From positions 346,001 to 410,000 of the forward strand of contig WSYJ01000184.1 of assembly GCA_020186115.1 (NCBI GenBank): a stretch of DNA of 64,000 bases, read 5' to 3'. This document shows, piece after piece, positions 60,325 through 64,000 of the stretch; position 1 is the first letter of the stretch; the number at the start of each line of letters is the position of its first letter. The notes under the pieces are model-generated. The model did no database searches. It was not told the DNA's origin and saw nothing but the letters and a program-made list of their open reading frames with translations. This DNA comes from Histomonas meleagridis (lineage: Eukaryota; Parabasalia; Tritrichomonadida; Dientamoebidae). Position numbers and translations under genes: made by a program.

Positions 60325-61640
60325 TTAATAAAAAATCAGTTTAATTTTATATATATATTTAACTGACTTCTGAGACGGATTGATAAATTTTTCTTTTTTG
60401 CAATCATTAGCAAATTGATTTTCTTTAATATTATTTGCTGTTGATACACTTTGAAATGAGTTTTGGATTTTAAAATTATTTTGTTCGATATTTTTAGTCT
60501 CTTGTTCTTCACTTAAATGTTTTATATGTTTGATATTAATTAAAAGAACAACAAGTAATGATATAATAATTGGACCGACTACAGAGCAAAGTGATATGAT
60601 AATTACATTTTGATTTTCATTTGTTCGAAATTTCATTGAATATATAATTGTATAAAAATAAGAATAAAAACTATAATACTTCGAATAGCAAATGATTGTG
60701 TAATTATAATAAATGAATTCAGTCTCAATATATGTATATGATAAATTAATATATGAAAATTTAAATGAATTTATCTGTGTATTATATTATGATAATGTTC
60801 GTGTGATAGAATATAAATATGTTAAATTGCTTATAAAAGTTAATGAAGAATTTTTAAATATGATTTGGTAAATGTATCACTTTGATTATATGTATTTAAG
60901 TTCGAATATGTATTTGAATTGTAAAATGTATTCGAATCAGAAAATGTCATCTCCAATTGACATTCGTTAATCCTTTTACAATATTTAATGATCCAAATGT
61001 AGTGTGTCAATATGTACATAAAACAATAACGATATTTGTTGAAATAATAACAAATGGATTACTTTCGATCATTGATGATATTTCATCTAAATAATGAGTA
61101 CATTTCATTTGTGAACAATTAATAAATGAATATTTTCGATATATTTGTAATATTTTCATTCATTATAATATTTTCTAAATAAAAAATACTTGAAAATGAA
61201 TATTAGGCAATATTTAATATCAACTTTGGAATAAAAAATGTATCATTTTCTTTACCTGGTAGATATATGATGATAATTGATATGTTTTTAATATTAACAA
61301 CACCATCTTGTTGATAATTAGAATAATGTGTATCATTTTCTTTAATTTGAATATTCAACTTCAGGGTTTATTACAATTTTCAGACACATTAATTCCAATT
61401 GAAGTTACTGAATTTGGAATTATAATATTATTTAATTATGAACAATTATAAGAAGCATGGTTCCCAAATTCATTTAAATTTTCATATAAATAAATTTTTG
61501 CGAACATAGAACAATAAGAAAAACAGTATTTTTATTTCAATTTATCCCTATTTATACAACAAAATAAATATTGTGCTGAATCACCTGAATAATTTTCAAA
61601 TATCATATTCAAAATTCTTCTTGATATTAACAAATAGCTT
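60325..61640 (-). pseudogene. Decayed BspA-like surface protein
   Basis: Minus-strand remains in the expected order. TpLRR-type sequence is IIIPNSVTSIG with SENC (about 61385-61435) and IYLPGKENDTFFIP (about 61225-61270). Then comes a Ser/Thr/Asn-rich stalk (SDSNTFYNSNTYSNLNTYN, about 60890-60950). Last is an intact 103-codon frame, 60325-60636, with one transmembrane helix (VIIISLCSVVGPIIISLLVV) and a cytoplasmic tail. Many stops and frameshifts separate these parts. BspA-like proteins with a TM anchor are abundant trichomonad surface proteins; this copy is dead. Confidence 0.55.
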
Positions 61641-62111
61641 TAGCAGATTAATACTATACTTTCGTGTTCAAGAACTAATTTAACGAATGGAATTGTTTAT
61701 AAATAGATTTTCACCCATCATTTTTAAGTCCATATTAAAAGGCTACTAAAAATATAATGCAATTTTCTAATACATTTTGAAATATGTAAACCGAAGTAAT
61801 ATACATTATATAATAAATCACATGCCTAAATGCTATCATTAAAATGCTCATTAACAAACAACAGTAAACGATACAAATTACTGAATTATTTGACTAAATT
61901 TAAAATTATTTTATTCGATAATTGAATAAAAAATATTATCACGTTACTGCATCAACGAAAAAAGATGAAAAATTGATCTTAACAAATCGACATAAATATA
62001 TTTATTTCTTATATGTTTATACATATATAAGGAAATGTTTCATTCAACACATAAATTCCAAGTAAACGGCCTCCAAAAACCGTTTTTTTGTGGTCGTGCT
62101 AAGATTTTGGG
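61641..62111. other. Intergenic / promoter of Q-rich gene
   Basis: No gene recognised. AACCGTT at 62078-62084, preceded by AAACGGCCTCC, lies 28 bp before ATG 62112. Confidence 0.4.
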
Positions 62112-64000
62112 ATGAAATCGGGTGCAAGATTTAACAAGCCAAAGAAACTTCTTAAAGCAACTGAAAACAGTTCAGGCTCTGAATATTATTACACATCAGA
62201 TGATGATGTTAAAGATAAAACAAAAAATATCACAACAGAAAAATCAAAAACAGAGCAAACAAAATTAGTACCATCAAAACAACCTGAAGCACTAAAGCAA
62301 GAACCAAATCAGAAACTCTCAACATCACAAAAAGCACCAGCCAAACCCGTAACTAAAAAAGAGGAATCAGATTATTCGTATTACACCTCGGAAGAAGAAG
62401 CAAAACAAAAAGCTCAACAACAACAAAAATCCCAACAACAGCAACAACAAAAAGCACCAGTCAAACCAGTAACCAAAAAAGAAGAATCAGATTATTCGTA
62501 TTACACATCAGAAGAAGAAACAAAACAAAGTGTTAAACCAGTACAACAGAAGCAACAACAAAAAACTCAACAACAACAACAACAGCAACAACAAAAGGCA
62601 CCAGTCAAACCAGTAACCAAAAAAGAAGAATCAGATTATTCGTATTACACATCAGAAGAAGAAACAAAACAAAGTGTTAAACCAGTACAACAGAAGCAAC
62701 AACAACAACAACAACAACAACAAAAAACTCAACAACAACAACAACAGCAACAACAACAACAACAACAACAACAAAAAGCACCAGTCAAACCAGTTGCAAA
62801 GAAAGAAGAATCAGATTATTCGTATTACACATCAGAAGAAGAAACAAAACAAAGTGTTAAACCAGTACAACAGAAGCAACAACAACAACAACAACAAAAA
62901 GCTCAACAACAACAACAACAGCAACAACAAAAGGCACCAGTCAAACCAGTAACCAAAAAAGAAGAAACAGATTATTCGTATTACACATCAGAAGAAGAAA
63001 CAAAACAAAGTGTTAAACCAGTACAACAGAAGCAACAACAACAACAACAACAACAACAAAAAACTCAACAACAACAACAACAACAACAAAAGGCACCAGC
63101 CAAACCAGTTGCAAAGAAAGAAGAAACAGATTATTCGTATTACACATCAGAAGAAGAAACAAAACAAAGTGTTAAACCAGTACAACAGAAGCAACAACAA
63201 CAACAACAACAACAAAAAACTCAACAACAACAACAACAGCAACAACAACAACAACAACAACAACAACAAAAAGCACCAGTCAAACCAGTAACCAAAAAAG
63301 AAGAATCAGATTATTCGTATTACACATCAGAAGAAGAAACAAAACAAAACACTAAACCAGTACAACAGAAACCACAACAACAACAACAACAACAAAAAGC
63401 TCAACAACAACAACAACAACAACAACAAAAGGCACCAGTCAAACCAGTAACCAAAAAAGAAGAAACAGATTATTCGTATTACACATCAGAAGAAGAAACA
63501 AAACAAAGTGTTAAACCAGTACAACAGAAGCAACAACAACAACAACAACAACAACAAAAAACTCAACAACAACAACAACAACAACAAAAGGCACCAGCCA
63601 AACCAGTTGCAAAGAAAGAAGAAACAGATTATTCGTATTACACATCAGAAGAAGAAACAAAACAAAGTGTTAAACCAGTACAACAGAAGCAACAACAACA
63701 ACAACAACAAAAAGCTCAACAACAACAACAACAACAAAAAGCACCAGTCAAACCAGTTGCAAAGAAAGAAGAAACAGATTATTCGTATTACACATCGGAA
63801 GAAGAAACAAAACAAAGTGTTAAACCAGTACAACAGAAGCAACAACAAAAAACTCAACAACAACAACAACAGCAACAACAAAAGGCACCAGTCAAACCAG
63901 TAACCAAAAAAGAAGAAACAGATTATTCGTATTACACATCGGAAGAAGAAACAAAACAAAGTGTTAAACCAGTACAACAGAAACCACAACAACAACAACA
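62112..64000 (+). CDS. Q-rich tandem-repeat protein, runs off window
   Basis: Open from ATG 62112 (MKSGARFNKPKKLLKATENS) to the window end (at least 629 codons). A short unique N-terminus containing EYYYTSDDD is followed by about eleven copies of a unit: KKEESDYSYYTSEEETKQ, then SVKPVQQK, a polyglutamine tract, KAPVKPV. Units are 120-180 bp; length varies only in the CAA/CAG tracts. The invariant core mixes Tyr/Ser/Thr with acidic residues, a good substrate for casein-kinase-type phosphorylation; the flanking KPV/KK parts are basic. No known domain. It is probably a disordered, aggregation- or condensate-prone protein. Frames in other phases here are shadows. Confidence 0.85.
   Translation, partial: MKSGARFNKPKKLLKATENSSGSEYYYTSDDDVKDKTKNITTEKSKTEQTKLVPSKQPEALKQEPNQKLSTSQKAPAKPVTKKEESDYSYYTSEEEAKQKAQQQQKSQQQQQQKAPVKPVTKKEESDYSYYTSEEETKQSVKPVQQKQQQKTQQQQQQQQQKAPVKPVTKKEESDYSYYTSEEETKQSVKPVQQKQQQQQQQQQKTQQQQQQQQQQQQQQQKAPVKPVAKKEESDYSYYTSEEETKQSVKPVQQKQQQQQQQKAQQQQQQQQQKAPVKPVTKKEETDYSYYTSEEETKQSVKPVQQKQQQQQQQQQKTQQQQQQQQKAPAKPVAKKEETDYSYYTSEEETKQSVKPVQQKQQQQQQQQKTQQQQQQQQQQQQQQQQKAPVKPVTKKEESDYSYYTSEEETKQNTKPVQQKPQQQQQQQKAQQQQQQQQQKAPVKPVTKKEETDYSYYTSEEETKQSVKPVQQKQQQQQQQQQKTQQQQQQQQKAPAKPVAKKEETDYSYYTSEEETKQSVKPVQQKQQQQQQQKAQQQQQQQKAPVKPVAKKEETDYSYYTSEEETKQSVKPVQQKQQQKTQQQQQQQQQKAPVKPVTKKEETDYSYYTSEEETKQSVKPVQQKPQQQQ
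62365..64000 (+). repeat. Coding minisatellite with CAA/CAG tracts
   Basis: Eleven copies of GATTATTCGTATTACA begin near 62369, 62492, 62633, 62813, 62969, 63129, 63308, 63468, 63627, 63778 and 63922. Between them are (CAA)n tracts with occasional CAG, variable in length but always in multiples of three. Confidence 0.9.

Noticed and set aside
62369-63940. Regularly spaced identical repeats resembling a CRISPR array
   Set aside because: The spacing is filled by polyglutamine codons in one open frame; this is a coding minisatellite in a eukaryote.

Overview
The window looks like nuclear DNA of a parabasalid flagellate, most probably a Tritrichomonas/Trichomonas relative. It is very AT-rich, every recognisable gene is intronless, intergenic gaps are short, and many stop codons overlap a TAAA (the known trichomonad poly(A) signal). 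Several families are typical of trichomonads: an LRR-PP2C fusion, ankyrin/DUF3447-type genes, BspA-like surface proteins, Myb factors and Maverick-like elements. Genus is inference; no rRNA, tRNA or other marker is present. Several long frames open with TTG, so starts were moved to the first credible ATG.

Layout. 1-8.4 kb: tandem array of a ~3.04 kb unit carrying a divergent actin-like gene (about 2.8 copies, each frameshifted as written, with homopolymer anomalies that suggest consensus error). 8.5-21.2 kb: housekeeping genes: LRR-PP2C phosphatase, FKBP15-like PPIase, nucleoplasmin-like protein, single-pass membrane protein, eIF2B epsilon, TBC-domain protein, HSP90. 21.2-30.5 kb: a mobile-element graveyard containing a decayed Kolobok/Mutator-like transposase, a CRESS-type Rep helicase relic, Maverick/Polinton-like genes including a packaging ATPase, an IS3/IS481-like integrase joined to a mariner-like tail, and a MITE. 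30.9-41.6 kb: chromo-shadow protein, a pseudogene, CFAP210-like axonemal protein, legumain-family peptidase, PLD3-like pseudoenzyme, GCP3, Myb factor, Spg1/Tem1 GTPase. 42-44 kb: decaying ankyrin gene with ~170 bp repeats. 44.1-59.8 kb: WDR82-like protein, two unknown genes, inositol 5-phosphatase, HEAT/ARM-like protein, GCN5, LRR protein, pseudokinase, thiamine pyrophosphokinase, Hrd1-like E3 ligase, coiled-coil protein, second nucleoplasmin-like protein. 59.9-62.0 kb: a GC-rich hairpin-rich segment (possible ncRNA) and a decayed BspA-like surface gene. 62.1 kb to the end: a Q-rich tandem-repeat protein running off the window.

There are no operons; genes act in separate pathways, although chromatin factors (GCN5, WDR82-like, chromo-shadow, two nucleoplasmin-like proteins, Myb) and cytoskeleton/cell-cycle factors (actin-like, GCP3, Spg1, CFAP210-like) are well represented. 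Close divergent pairs share intergenic regions as short as 32-92 bp. Recurrent upstream motifs are AACGGTT/AACCGTT (resembling the Trichomonas M3/Myb element) and a GGGG(T/C)R-type element.

The most unusual observation is that five otherwise intact reading frames in the mobile-element region are interrupted eleven times, always by TAA and never by TAG or TGA. One TAA lies at the normally Gln position of a Myb/SANT repeat. Either UAA is read as glutamine in these genes or they decayed by C-to-T change at CAA codons.
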